This document shows positions 32,101 to 39,687 of a stretch of DNA of 64,000 nt, in pieces (positions within the stretch are counted from its first letter, which is position 1; each line of letters begins with the position of its first letter). The translations under genes were made by a program, and so were the position numbers. The stretch comes from Aplectana chamaeleonis (Eukaryota > Nematoda > Chromadorea > Rhabditida > Cosmocercidae), in NCBI GenBank assembly GCA_029168955.1, contig JAPDOI010001219.1, positions 124,001-188,000 on the forward strand, read 5' to 3'. The notes beneath the pieces were generated by a model that was given only the letters and a program-made list of their open reading frames with translations, made no database searches and was not told the origin of the DNA.

Positions 32101-33500
32101 TAATGATGCGGCATTCAGGCACACTAAGGTTGTGGCCCTGTTTTCGGCTTTAAGCAGTGTCGCGCCACCTTAAAATGCAGTATGCACCCTCCAAGAAGTG
32201 ATTGAGGTAGCAAAGGTAATAGGCTCTCACGGCCTGTGCCAGAACGCGCCGCCCCCATGGTCGTTGAAGCTGTGGAAAATTAGTCAAAAAGGTCGGATTC
32301 CAGCAATCGATTTAAGGAGGCGGGGTTCTACAAGAAAGTGGCCAGGGTCGCAGGTCTTTGGCAGCTCAGAATTGCTCAGCTACGGTCAATTTGACTCAAT
32401 TTACGCATGCGACAACTTTATCGCGATTCCAACCAGTTTTGCGAGTATTTGTGCCCCCAATTCGCCAAGACGTCTGGACTGTTGAACATACCTCCATAGT
32501 TCTGTCACTCACTATGGAATTACGTTACACAGTCCAGACGTCTTGGCGAATTCCGTGAGTCGTTTAATGTTTTGGGCTATGGCTAGACTAAACAATGTTG
32601 TGTTGCTGGCGCTGTTTGAGTTTATGCTTCACTCAGGCTCGCGCTATTCTCAGAAGTCCACCATCCACGCCGTCGAACAGTCATCACCGTCGTACGACGA
32701 GAACACCCAGACCAGCATCTCATATCGCGGTTCCAGAGATCAGCGTCTTCATCTCGCCGACGCCAGTTGTCACAGTGAGTCTGAATTCTGTGAAATATGT
32801 ACCATGGATGTTTTGAATGGTCTATTTACATATAAGATGATTTCGAAACGAACGCTGACAGTCCGACTGAACCAATCTTTTCGTGTTGTCTGGTAGGCTG
32901 TAGGACGTAAATGGCATTTAGGTCCACGCGGATTACGAACCACCGTGCGGGGGCAGCTGGCGGTCGAACGGGAAGGCGAAAACCCGAGCCGCTCGTCACG
33001 CTCTCATCGATTCGTCGTCAGACCACAACCTGGCAAGAGTTGTGGCCAGAAGCGGTCAGTGTCCGCTTTTCTTCTTCGCCAATGTAGATACCAATCGCAT
33101 AATTCAGGATCGTGGAGGGAGGAAACTGCGTGGCCAAACAACACGTGGAGTTCTAAGAAACGTACAACAGTCTATGAGGGAATGAGGGAAAGTGTCGCGT
33201 GAAAAGCAGCCATCCTTTCCTCTGCTTTCAGAGGTGCGTTCCAAGAATGTTCCCACGAACGCGTGGGAGGGCAAAAGGTCTTTCGATTATCAGGTTTGCG
33301 TCCCATGGCTACGAATCGTACCTGTTAAGTGCTGCCGTGGCTACGTTTCTATGGACGCGTTTTGTCATGGGTATGTTCTTGGAACGCACCCCAGTACAAG
33401 TACCTCAAGAAGCCCTCCAGTCGATTCCGGCTACCGTCTCAAGCATAATGTTCAACTCGATCTCATTTCACATGTAAATCATACGGGTGCAAATTGCTAA
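16817..33500 (+). CDS. TMEM132-family membrane protein gene (5' exons not found)
   Basis: Spliced gene on the + strand. Exons: 16817-16981, 17042-17158, 18402-18536, 18605-18714, 19159-19245, 19299-19497, 19572-19725, 25091-25255, 30302-30433, 32637-32774, then a terminal exon near 33,232-33,500. Each junction is GT-AG and the phases agree throughout. The protein follows vertebrate TMEM132 from the middle Ig-like region (TDLINTGVLSG; VYVDGSELRG; FTVWYPRLPIT) through the SISGW segment and the cohesin-like region (VKAQ-type strand, SSDERAIAIA) to the C-rich PPAHC segment, a single membrane span and a polar tail. The family is known as type I surface proteins proposed to link adhesion to actin through the WAVE complex. 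N-terminal exons and the signal peptide were not located, probably lying upstream among repeats. The introns hold several kilobases of transposons. Confidence 0.8.
17159..18401 (+). other. TMEM132 intron, no feature recognised
   Basis: This 1.24-kb intron runs from GTGAGT to TTTTTCAG. It holds no recognisable repeat end or open frame of note. Confidence 0.5.
18402..18714 (+). CDS. TMEM132 exons c and d
   Basis: Exon c, 18,402-18,536 (45 codons), contains DSVLNSISGWPITIW, matching the family 'DTELSQIKGWRVP' segment, and ends QQTE before GTGAGA. Exon d, 18,605-18,714, begins LRVFASFQVSDERTGER and contains DIMFDVTSLAAD, matching 'VRVLTQF' and 'W..DVT.LV'. The 68-nt intron ends TTTTCAG. Exon d leaves two bases to be completed by the next exon. 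Confidence 0.8.
19159..19725 (+). CDS. TMEM132 exons e, f and g (cohesin-like region)
   Basis: Exon e, 19,159-19,245, gives SSDRSIATIRNYKNRVIVQA and ends PGET. Exon f, 19,299-19,497, gives VIKAQTPNIDFGSTTLVV and an extended strand-rich stretch. Exon g, 19,572-19,725, gives FFYRVFYSDDTMEFLDDVTV, then TSQSSDERAIAIA. The introns are 53 and 74 nt. Counterparts in vertebrates are 'GMTTIQVLSPLSD', the LDDKV segment and 'VQFSDGSVTPLDIYD..DFSL..TS.DE'. Exon g ends one base into a codon at a GTGAGT donor; reading on into the intron gives no further family similarity. Confidence 0.85.
20876..21285 (+). pseudogene. LINE-C N-terminal region with C-rich finger
   Basis: One frame gives a hydrophobic stretch then LLIRARIEANPE, the position where LINE-A and LINE-B have RAG(V/I)E(R/K)NPGP. 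A second frame (about 21,117-21,285) gives CTQCGTSAAAG, an in-frame TGA, then SKCRKWTHVKKCSGL and YVCPNC ending in a stop just before the endonuclease ATG. The finger is PHD-like (Cys pairs, W, Cys pairs). One frameshift and one stop break it. Confidence 0.65.
21291..22487 (+). CDS. LINE-C apurinic-type endonuclease ORF
   Basis: A 398-codon frame from ATG. It has the exonuclease-endonuclease-phosphatase motifs: IQWNINGFR (about residue 2), LQETKL (about 33), GDVNAHSPLW (about 128) and SDHLPIL (about 206), in the usual order and spacing. The enzyme nicks target DNA to prime reverse transcription. After about residue 220 comes the linker before the reverse transcriptase. A frameshift near 22,470 ends the frame at FSSPCPHKSMKSS, so no complete polyprotein is made. 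The 235-residue antisense ORF here is a shadow. Confidence 0.8.
   Translation: MIQWNINGFRHKSAEIEALAYRVGADIVGLQETKLDPNQGSPVVRGYTCLRNDRTSSGGGVAFLVRNNLQCSVITPGTSDGTTECISLAVETKAGSLQIHNIYSPPRSSCPPSYELSIAQFLTCVKPTIVMGDVNAHSPLWSEDEEDQRGQDLEEEIAQSNFVILNEAAHPTRKPTYGRPSLPDLSLCSQDLASSALWDTINTGASDHLPILMEFRNEALISSSPRNTFLNLKKADWPKFLAVLEQQSADFDFRATPLEMDRFLASAVRTATSQYIPKGRRKAFMAGLSDTAKDLICERGSFRRTDPTNTRIPELNREIANEVRKDRQQTWRAFVEGIDHRTNSSKLWATMKALDGRSVKPNPFQILHRGRPLNNKNAANLLCKQFSSPCPHKSMKSS
22488..23745 (+). pseudogene. LINE-C reverse transcriptase, frameshifted
   Basis: Fragments in more than one frame follow the retrotransposon polymerase order: ETSGVAPVMLK, WKETRIFP..KPGK, YRPISSISS, GFPKGSPTTSALVE, MVALDLKKAYDTV, SGVPQGAVPSPLLF and GYTDDLTLV (the YxDD catalytic box, both aspartates kept), then a thumb-like region with ERNWGQSKELLTLTYRP. 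Frame changes near 22,730 and stops near 23,056 and 23,408 inactivate it. Confidence 0.75.
23752..24057. repeat. hAT-1: minimal hAT/Ac-like element, 306 bp
   Basis: The tips are CAGGGATGAGCGGA and its exact complement TCCGCTCATCCCTG. The 8-bp flanks GCTGGCAC (23,744-23,751) and GCTGGCCC (24,058-24,065) differ at one base. It cuts the LINE-C C-terminal region. Inside are two direct (not inverted) modules: TTCCGCGTTTCGCGTTCCG at about 23,767 and TTCCGCGTTTCGCCTTCCG at about 23,917, each followed by AAACCCGCA. The local heptamer class is TTCCG. The overlapping ORFs are shadows. Confidence 0.8.
24066..24600 (+). pseudogene. LINE-C C-terminal finger region
   Basis: Continuation of LINE-C after hAT-1. 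The last frame (24,372-24,599) contains LPRQSRAALSQLRSGFYSSQ, then PDCGLGELTVPHMFSCS and EDLWLKPVEVAHFL. The layout is the same as the CPxCG..H..C finger and DLW motif of the other LINEs here. The first half is disrupted by stops. Confidence 0.7.
25091..25255 (+). CDS. TMEM132 exon h
   Basis: Begins after ACATTTCAG. With one base from exon g it restores an alanine codon and reads ALDDLSDPFIQLELRPPAHC, then MLQVPMRVQFDG. The vertebrate counterpart is 'AAETEG..LVKVEMVISESC' and 'VGTANIKVKFG'; the alignment needs almost no gap. It ends ARFATN plus one base at a GTAGGT donor, which matches the phase of the transmembrane exon. Confidence 0.8.
25370..25490. repeat. Family J palindromic MITE, copy 2
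   Basis: The ends are TTTAGTCTGAGGAATGGAC and TCATGGACC/AGACTA inverted. The interior has CGACGGTAGATCACCCCG as in copy 1. It lies in the TMEM132 intron after exon h. Confidence 0.7.
25980..26103. repeat. Family J palindromic MITE, diverged copy
   Basis: TAGTCCAGTGAATGAAC at the left faces GTTCAGTCACTGGACTA at the right. Length and layout match family J, but the interior has drifted. Confidence 0.55.
26208..26560 (+). pseudogene. LINE-A leader: 2A-like motif and C-rich finger
   Basis: In the frame open from 26,234 a hydrophobic stretch (WLASALLRILL) runs into QRAGVERNPGP, then YPCATCGKDVTW, SVQCFGCQRWVHLFCSGL and RCVLC: a PHD-like Cys/His finger. NPGP after a short hydrophobic leader is the layout of virus-like 2A ribosome-skipping signals known from other non-LTR retrotransposons. 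The first ATG (26,208) is in another frame, so one frameshift probably lies near 26,240-26,290. Confidence 0.7.
26565..27300 (+). pseudogene. LINE-A endonuclease, frameshifted
   Basis: SIVHINLNGFRAKLSEL, VQETKLSP, GYTSYHAPRSSFGGGVST, then after a frame change near 26,775 FNIYIPP, VFAGDFNAHTF and SSDHIPIFVH. All the endonuclease motifs (N, QE, GDFNAH, SDH) are present but split over two frames. Confidence 0.75.
27300..29591 (+). pseudogene. LINE-A reverse transcriptase and C-terminal finger, frameshifted
   Basis: Frames 27,277-27,951, 27,951-28,253, 28,262-28,468 and 28,398-29,591 together carry MRNSKAIGPDGI, WKTANVIPLPKPGK, GYRPISLLSPLAK, HQHGFRKLHSTTTAL, TKAFDSVN, AGVPQGGVLSPALF and AYADDMTIMC (about 28,518). 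These are followed by EYAAPVWQHL and the long C-terminal domain ending CPGCGGPGHNTQHLFNCP..LWTNP. The last frame (397 codons) is intact. The C-terminal finger and LWTNP box define the family. Confidence 0.85.
29641..29973 (-). CDS. Candidate secreted-type ORF, possible nested gene
   Basis: A 110-residue frame on the - strand opens with MSPSVLAVRSLCLMATCFSV, signal-peptide-like, and continues VYFHSERQAASVNALELHAP. It then has a YCLYASTVSNRPTAVVAGE segment faintly like the 'CfYxGxVxxxPxSxVALS' stretch of reprolysin-type metalloprotease propeptides. A GTCAGA donor would end the exon just after AGE; otherwise the stop follows seven codons later, at the LINE-A target site. No further exon was found. 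Chance remains quite possible. Confidence 0.3.
   Translation of the reverse strand: MSPSVLAVRSLCLMATCFSVLMLSTKYSEPTNNLVYFHSERQAASVNALELHAPALKRWRMTLDGWRLQRVRRRHGANDDIDTFSDSRYCLYASTVSNRPTAVVAGESDQ
30060..30179. repeat. Family J palindromic MITE, copy 3
   Basis: TTTAGTCTGGTGAATGAACGG faces TGGTCCATGAGATAGACTAAA. The interior has GATCGCCGCGCGCGATCG, a perfect local palindrome. Confidence 0.65.
30302..30433 (+). CDS. TMEM132 exon i (transmembrane segment)
   Basis: Begins after CTTTCAG and is completed by one base from exon h. It encodes TSPAQTAEMSSIWRMDSVLA followed by a continuous hydrophobic run (VVLVLILLGGLL) and KFVSKELPISG, then a GTAAGT donor. One membrane span followed by basic residues matches the type I topology of the family. 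Confidence 0.75.
30775..31906. mobile_element. hAT-2 element with perfect 8-bp duplication
   Basis: ATCGCGAG flanks both sides (30,767-30,774 and 31,907-31,914). The left tip is CAGGGCTGTGCGGA; the right tip, reverse-complemented, is CAGGGCTGTGCAGA. Both ends carry CGGAAAC modules in the same orientation: TCGGAAACGGAAACTCAAG on the left and TCGGAAACGGAACGGAAC on the right, each followed by an AAAAAAC..CCGGAAA block. hAT-3 is nested inside. The ORF at 31,228-31,605 (125 residues, Cys-rich middle) is unrecognised; no transposase was seen. Confidence 0.85.
31081..31186. repeat. hAT-3: 106-bp element nested in hAT-2
   Basis: The tips are CAGGGGTGTGCG and, at the right, CGCACACCTCTA. The flanks TTGTACAG (31,073-31,080) and GTGTACAG (31,187-31,194) match at 7 of 8 positions. 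The interior is almost only TTTGCCG-type heptamers. Confidence 0.65.
32459..32552. repeat. Perfect 24-bp inverted repeat, 46-nt loop
   Basis: AATTCGCCAAGACGTCTGGA with CTGT on the left is exactly complementary to the right arm. It lies in the TMEM132 intron, ending 84 bases before exon j. Perfect arms suggest a young element or a maintained hairpin. Confidence 0.75.
32637..32774 (+). CDS. TMEM132 exon j (cytoplasmic tail)
   Basis: Begins after CACTCAG. Completed by one base from exon i it reads GSRYSQKSTIHAVEQSSPSY, then DENTQTSISYRGSRDQRLHL and ADASCH, ending at GTGAGT. The phase from exon i selects this frame over two other open ones. It is polar and Ser/Tyr-rich, as expected for the intracellular tail. 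Confidence 0.65.
33232..33500 (+). CDS. Candidate TMEM132 terminal exon
   Basis: After CTGCTTTCAG the frame set by exon j reads KVRSKNVPTNAWEGKRSFDY and stays open to the TAA at 33,498-33,500. AATAAA overlaps that stop (33,499-33,504). A variant splits it, with an intron from about 33,295 to about 33,391. A competing terminal exon at 32,922 (after CATTTAG) is also open in this frame, to a stop near 33,200. The choice cannot be settled by eye. Confidence 0.4.
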
Positions 33501-33545
33501 TAAATGCTGTCCTTGTCCGGTTTCCCACACAAAAACATTCTTTAA

Positions 33546-34744
33546 AGGCAGCATACACGCTCGTAAACGTATTTGAGATTACTACTCCGCCAACGCGTAG
33601 CTAGATGCCTCACACGGAAACCAGAGATGCCCAGGGTTTCAGAGGCATTCAGTCTGGCTTTGACACGAAAATTTACGTAAGTTACGGAAAGTTTAGCCTC
33701 AGTTGGCGAAATTTTAGCTACAGCGCCCGCATAAACTACGTAAATTCTCGCTACAGCACCCGCATATTCAAAGCTTATTCTCATTGCAGCACTCGGTCGA
33801 TCGAAACACCCAGTCTTGATCAGTACTAGAAAAGCGATCCCCGCTGTGATCGAGCGCATCGCCGTTTCTTCTCCACGGCCTGCAGCATCCCAGCGGCTAA
33901 AATTATCCCTAGCAAGATCTTCCAGAGAGCGTCACAGGGTCACCCTCCACGACAACCCACAGAGTGTCAAGTTATCTGTGGGTTGAATGGGCCAACACTG
34001 TTCGGACCGCATCCCTGTGTTCCGCGTAGCCAACGCTGGTTTGAGATTGCATTTCAACACAGGCTGTCGCTAAATCCGTAGATTCTCGCTACAAAGTTAT
34101 AGCGAGAATATACGAGTTTAGCGTCAGAGAGATCAATGTTTCGAATGTAGCCTTCGTTTTTACGTAGAATACGCGCAGAATTTGCACTCTTGTAGCCTTG
34201 ACACAAGAATTTGCGGGTTTTAGCTATCGTAGCCAAAACCCGTAGTTTACCGCTACATGGAACGGGGCGGCGTTTCAGGCCGCGCCCTCGGAGGCATCTA
34301 GCTACGCGTTGGCAGAGTACGGAGATAGAATCGTATGGGTCCGAACACCATGCCTATGCATTTTGAAGCGTCAAGAACCACCCACAATGCCGTTACAGGA
34401 GCTGCAAGTTCGGCCCAGCCCGTGTTTTCACGCCCCCTGTAGTTGCTATTTTCCTCCAACGCAAGGTTGCTCAGTCATCTTCACCGTCGGTACTGTTTAT
34501 GGATCGCCTAACAAGTGAAAAACACACGTTGCTGAAGGCGAGGATGACTCCGCAACCCTGCGTTGGAGAGAAAAGAGGCAAATAAAGGGGGTGTGAAAAT
34601 ACGGGCGGGAACAATACTTGCTACTCCTGTAACGGCATTTAGTCGTTTTTGACGCTTCAAAGCAAACGTAGGCATTATGTTGTAATCCATACGGTTCTAT
34701 TCAAGTTGCTATCCCAACCACGTTTACGAGCGTGTGTGCTGCCT
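33546..34744. repeat. T-7: TTAA-flanked foldback, long-tip subtype
   Basis: TTAA occurs at 33,542-33,545 and 34,745-34,748. The tips are AGGCAGCATACACGCTCG and the complement of AGGCAGCACACACGCTCG, both continuing TAAACG. Inside, ACTCCGCCAACGCGTAGCTA (33,584) is inverted at 34,291-34,318, so a second palindromic element appears nested. The middle is a degenerate series of CGTAAATTTTCG-like phrases. Non-coding. Confidence 0.7.
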
Positions 34745-35084
34745 TTAAAACAAACTGAAATGGTCATCTAACAAACCCAGAGAAATTTTTGCAGCTCATT
34801 CGACTTGCTGGGGGAAGCTGCCTCCTGCCCTAAATGAAGAGAGGATTCTTGTCTGCTACATCGGCTGCTTAGTGTTGTAGTGTTCCGGATGTCCTGGGAG
34901 GGTACAAGTTCTTACTATCAGGGGCGGTGACTCCGTGGGAGAATTCTTGGCCTCCGTAGGAGCGTATAGGATCCTGTGGAAAGCAACGAAAGCTCTAGAA
35001 AAAAGGATTTTCATATAGTCAGACCGCGCAAAACGAAGAATTAAACAGCACCCATTTGGAAAAAAAGGTGTCAACCATCAGTTT

Positions 35085-35179
35085 GCCGTATTCATGAAGC
35101 TACATGGAGCCTCCTGGGAGCCTACATTGACTGGTTCAAAAAATCCTCCCGGGAGGCTCCGTAGTTTCATGAATACGGC
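35085..35179. repeat. Family E palindromic MITE, copy 1
   Basis: GCCGTATTCATGAA at the left faces TTCATGAATACGGC at the right. The inner pair GGAGCCTCC/GGAGGCTCC is also inverted. Related to 37,041-37,153. About 95 bp. Confidence 0.7.
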
Positions 35180-37040
35180 TACAGGAAGAGCATGGGGTTG
35201 GCCATTGAAAAACACCTTATAGAGGGTTATTCGGTGATTTGCTGACCCAGGCGGCTGTTCCCAGACGGGACTCCAGAGCATCTATAAGGTGTTGAACAAG
35301 GTGATGTGACATCCTTCCTAAATCTGTTTGAACAATATCCGTGCACAGCAAATAATCTTTTATTTAAACTCTGCAAACCATCTGAAAAAACAAGGCAGTA
35401 TTGTTTAGAATGCACACTTATTAAGGCAAAAAGATATAAAGCACCATCAACCTGAATAAATGACTAGATTCTCTGAGGGATCTTCATTCGAAATTTCTCT
35501 AACAATAAAAAAGTTCCAATTTTACAAAGCAAACTTAACGCGCTTTATGGGCAAAATATGTAGCCTTAGTTAAAATTTCGACCTGGTCCAGGTGAATGAC
35601 GGAGCGGTGAAACATGTCAAGATCTTGTTGTCGACTATTTTACTTTTCCATGGCTGACCACTCCCGTCGCTGAGGCACCGTCCACTCCTTGCGAGAGCGC
35701 GCGACTACGGAAAGTCAATTGTCATCGAGGGCACACGATTCGATAGCAGCGTGCTGACTGTCGCTCTCGCATGCTCATGCCTACTCTCACTCGCTTCCGA
35801 AAAAGCAACAAGTTTCAAGCTTTGTCGATTTCACCCTCAAGCACTAGGACTCAAGCTTAGTTCAAAACTGATACCTTCGTATCACTTGGTTCCACTGAGG
35901 GCCATCACAAACCGTGGTAAATGGACAGCCAAGCGTCGCCCCGAGCGATTGACCACCCGGTCAAACGTTATCAATCGAAACAGCACGACACGGAAAGCGT
36001 TCGCCCATGTCCACTCGCAGGGAGGGGGCCCAACCTGAGGGAGCTGCGACCAGCGCTGATGAGAGCGAAGGAGCGACAGCCCGCGTTCTCGCGACGTATG
36101 AAGAAAGCCTAGCGTGGACCACTTGGACCACCTCGAAATGGCAAAGAAAGACTAAGTGGCACTCGAATCATGGCCCCTTCATGCAACTTCCACCAGCACT
36201 GTGAGCAGATTGGTGGATGTGAGGAGTGTAGGTTTTGTTCGATAACTAAACAGAATTTCGAATAGCACGTGTGATGGAAGCGGAAGGAGAGTCCAAATAA
36301 TCTTTGCACCACGTCGGGCTTTTGCTCACTTTTCGAAATCGAGCTTATGGGCCTAAAGAACGATTCTTTAACAGAAACCTTGAGTTTCGATCTGAGCTTA
36401 ATCTTGGATACCAACGCATACAAAGTCGCGACGCGGATCAGTTTTCAGGTAACCACACTTACAAGGGAAGCGTTCACAGCGGTAAACGCATTCGAATTAT
36501 TTGGTGCGCACTAGCTGCAAAAAAATATTTAAACATTCAAATATTTCTATGAAACACTGGTGGGGAGATGGGTGGAAAAAGTCTACCGCCCTCACTCCCA
36601 TGCGGAGCCTAGCCCCAAGGAAAAAAAGGAACCGCGTTATTCCTGGAATGATTAATTTCGCAGCAGCGCTTACAAATATAGCGCTCTCCTTCAACAGCGA
36701 CCGAAATGTAATATAAATGAAGAGCAGGTGCTCATATTTACGAATAAACTCTTCCTCTCTCCCAAAACAAAAACAGCCAGTGGCCTGACTGACCTCCACA
36801 CAAAGTTAGGTTTGATGTAAGTGCCAGCAATAATGCTGATCACCTCCTCGACTCACCCTGCACAATCGATGAAGGTCACTGCTTAAAATATGGGGTTTCG
36901 TGAAAGAACACGCGGTCCCTCGTGGCCACGTTTTTCGTATAATTGCACATACAACAGCGAAACTGAGTCGATCCAACAACTGTGAGATTCAAGATGAAAA
37001 CAGCGTTAATACATACAACTAAGGAAGGCACCACCCAGTG
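35180..37040. other. No gene or repeat recognised
   Basis: The ORF at 35,751-36,038 starts with a signal-like stretch but shows no domain. CACCTTATAG/CTATAAGGTG (about 35,213 and 35,282) is a small inverted pair. Part of this region may belong to the TMEM132 3' flank or to the downstream - strand gene's 3' flank. Confidence 0.35.
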
Positions 37041-37153
37041 GCCGTATTCATGAAAATTCGGAAGCCTCCCGGGAGGGTCCAAAGTCGCCCGCCACATACA
37101 TTGGCTGGTATCAAAAACCTTCCAGGAGGCTCCCGTTCTTTAATGAATACGGC
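37041..37153. repeat. Family E palindromic MITE, copy 2
   Basis: GCCGTATTCATGAA faces TTAATGAATACGGC, with GCCTCCCGGGAGG and CCAGGAGGCTCCC inside. It lies about 70 bases beyond the stop of the - strand gene. Confidence 0.7.
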
Positions 37154-37219
37154 CACAGGTGTTCCAATGCATGCAGCGTTTACCAAAGACACAAGGGAGA
37201 ATTCGCGACTGAACAATAT

Positions 37220-37280
37220 TTAATTCGCAGTTTTGTCGACCACTTCAAACAACTGCTTCTCCCACTGCTCGCAATAAACT
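37220..37280 (-). CDS. Last exon of an unrecognised - strand gene
   Basis: On the - strand TTATTTTTTCAG precedes the exon. Completed by two bases from the upstream exon it reads VYCEQWEKQLFEVVDKTAN and stops (TAA at 37,222-37,220). The acceptor is a textbook nematode type and the phases agree. Confidence 0.6.
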
Positions 37281-37374
37281 CTGAAAAAATAACCAAAAAC
37301 TAGTAATACAGAGTGGCAGAAAAAGGCACAACAATAAACAATTCAGAAAAATTAGAATTTCCAAGGAAACACAC

Positions 37375-37657
37375 CTGGCATTTTTCAGAATAGCGACTTC
37401 AGCTTTTTTCAATCTAGCTATGTTCTGATCATTTAACGTAGATCCACCCGAAATTTTGCCATAAGACCGTTCTAGCAAGGCAAAACGATTTTTCAGGAAT
37501 TCAACAGCTTTGTTATGCGTTCCTGGGTCAGAGTCTGCCTTAAAGCGACAAATATTCGGAGACTCAAAATGATGAACAACATAAATAGGTCTGAGCAAGA
37601 AGTGAAGAGACTCAACATTGGCAAATTCCAAAACAGTAAGATAGATTCGTTCGAAAT
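37375..37657 (-). CDS. Penultimate exon of the same - strand gene
   Basis: An open stretch of 93 codons reads FERIYLTVLEFANVESLHFL, FESPNICRFKADSDPG, then HNKAVEFLKNRFALLERSYG, and ends KKAEVAILKNA before GTGTGT. The C-terminal half looks helical and charged. The 94-nt intron joins it to the last exon in phase. The upstream acceptor (ATTGAG) is weak, and a TGA in the same frame lies just before it. The frame upstream of that TGA is also open (LELEYAESPHHSKPIRTH), so the true exon start is uncertain. Product not recognised. Confidence 0.55.
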
Positions 37658-38289
37658 CTCAATGTGTGCGTATAGGCTTGCTATGATGGGGGCTTTCTGC
37701 ATACTCAAGCTCGAGGTGCCCAAAGCTCTCTGAACCACCTCGCGAGGCAAGAGTCACCTCTGAGGTCATAAAGCAAGAGATCATGAGGAGCAGGGGGTGC
37801 AGAGCTGTACGTAGTGTGCAGGAAGTGATTACGACGACTTCCTGATACGCGTACAACAGATCAATACCTGCTTGGATTAGAAAAAACTGGTCCTAAGAGA
37901 GTCTTAGAAGCCAGATATTCCAACCACTTTTAGGAAGTCACCCTTTTGAGGTCATTCACACCAGGGGTGTGCGGAAAAATTTTCGGTAATTTTTTTTACC
38001 GAAACGTTTTACCGAGAACTTTTTTCGGTAAATATGGTAACAACGGTAAATTTGGTAAAAATTTCTGGACCTCGATTTCTCAAAATATTCCGTGGAACTA
38101 CAATACCCACCATCGAACTTGACAAATCAGTGAAAAATACGCGTTTTCGCGTTTTTTTTTTTTCGCCCCTCTGGAATAGTTCGGTCAGATTTGGGTTTCG
38201 GAGGTGAGAAAGATATTGCTAGAATCGTCTCATCAAGGCCGACAACATGGTGTTAACGTTTCATTGATATCTAAAAGTATACATTAATT

Positions 38290-39095
38290 CTGAAAGTTGG
38301 GCTCCGCAGAAAAAGTCAAGGATTTGGCATTGCTCTGAGATGTCGAGAAATTGTTCCATTGGATTTCGCTATCAAACTGATTTCCTAAATGTAGTGAAAT
38401 TGTCAAATTGATTTGGCTGTGATGGTACTATATGCAGATAACATAACCATTAAATGTAGAGAAATTGTTGCAAACTGATTTGGCAGGAGCCCTATCAATT
38501 ATCACAGTCAAATCACGCGTCAGAAGGTCCTCTGGCGAGCGAATGAAGACAAAAAGAAAAAAATAATCCTCAGCCAACAATGCTGAACGAAATGTGGCCT
38601 TATGGGCTAGAAATAAGGTTTTCGAATGTTATTCTGCCTTTTCAGTGTAGCTCCCACTAAGGTACTAGACCTTCCCTCTTCCCTCACCGATTAGATAAAA
38701 ATCACGAAAACGAAATTCAACACAATTTATTAGCTACTGACGCTATGTCTTCGTGTCCTCAACGCTTTCACGGTTCACATTGTATGGAAACGTTTTTATT
38801 GCTAGACTTATTCTTGTTCTCATTTGTTTCAATATACGCTCCAAGAAAAACCCCTTCTGACGCGTGATTTGACTCTGATAATTCATAGAGCTCTTGCCAA
38901 ATCCGTTTGCAACAATTTCACTACATTTAATGATTATGTTACATGCATATACCAACAACAGCCAAATCGATTCAACAATTTCATTACATTTAGGAAATCA
39001 GTTTGATAGCGAAACCCAATGGAACAATTTCACGAAATTTTAGAGCAATGCCAAATCCTTGAACTTTTCTGCGGAGCCCAACTTTCAGAAATTTC
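38290..39095. repeat. Foldback within hAT-4
   Basis: Arms of about 240 bp. GAAAGTTGGGCTCCGCAGAA (about 38,298) reappears complemented near 39,075. AGAAATTGTT, CAAACTGATTTGGC and CAAATCACGCGTCAGAAGG face their complements near 38,855-39,050. The region around 38,095-38,250 is separately inverted at 43,490-43,655. Non-coding. Confidence 0.65.
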
Positions 39096-39687
39096 ACAGC
39101 TTTTTCCAAGGGTTTCCCTTCTATAATATCGTCAAGCTCTAAAAGTCAAGTTGTTTATTTTTCGAGAACATAGTGGTAGAAATGAAGAAACAACCGCTCC
39201 GCTGCTAAGACTGCAAGATTATAGTTGTAACGCGGCTTCCTACAAATAAAATACAAGGCATATATTTTTTGAATTTAAAAGCCGAAAAAGTGAAGAAATG
39301 AGTTTCAAAATGACCCAATTGTACAGGGTCTAGGCACTTTCCTAGACGGGGGGGGGGGCACCCACCATTCAAGACAGAAATGAAATGAACCGCCAATTGG
39401 TGAGGCTACCAGTCGAAGTATTTCCGTAGAGCTCTAATAAAAACAATGATTGATAGCGCAGTATCAATCCTCTTTTATCAGAGTTTTTCATCATTTCTAT
39501 GAGTAAATCTTGAGTGGCCACACCACGTCTAGGACAGACCCAGGGTCAGCCGCTCTAGCCAGAATTCGGAAAATTTTAGAGCCAACTCGAGTGAGATTAC
39601 GGTAGCCCTGTTCTGGCGCACTTAACTATCGTTCTTGTTGATTCGGAGGCATGGCTTGCATACGGTGTCCTGAACATTAAACTGAGG

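Noticed and set aside
35751..36038. Secreted protein gene
   Set aside because: Only a hydrophobic start. No domain, splice sites or conserved continuation.
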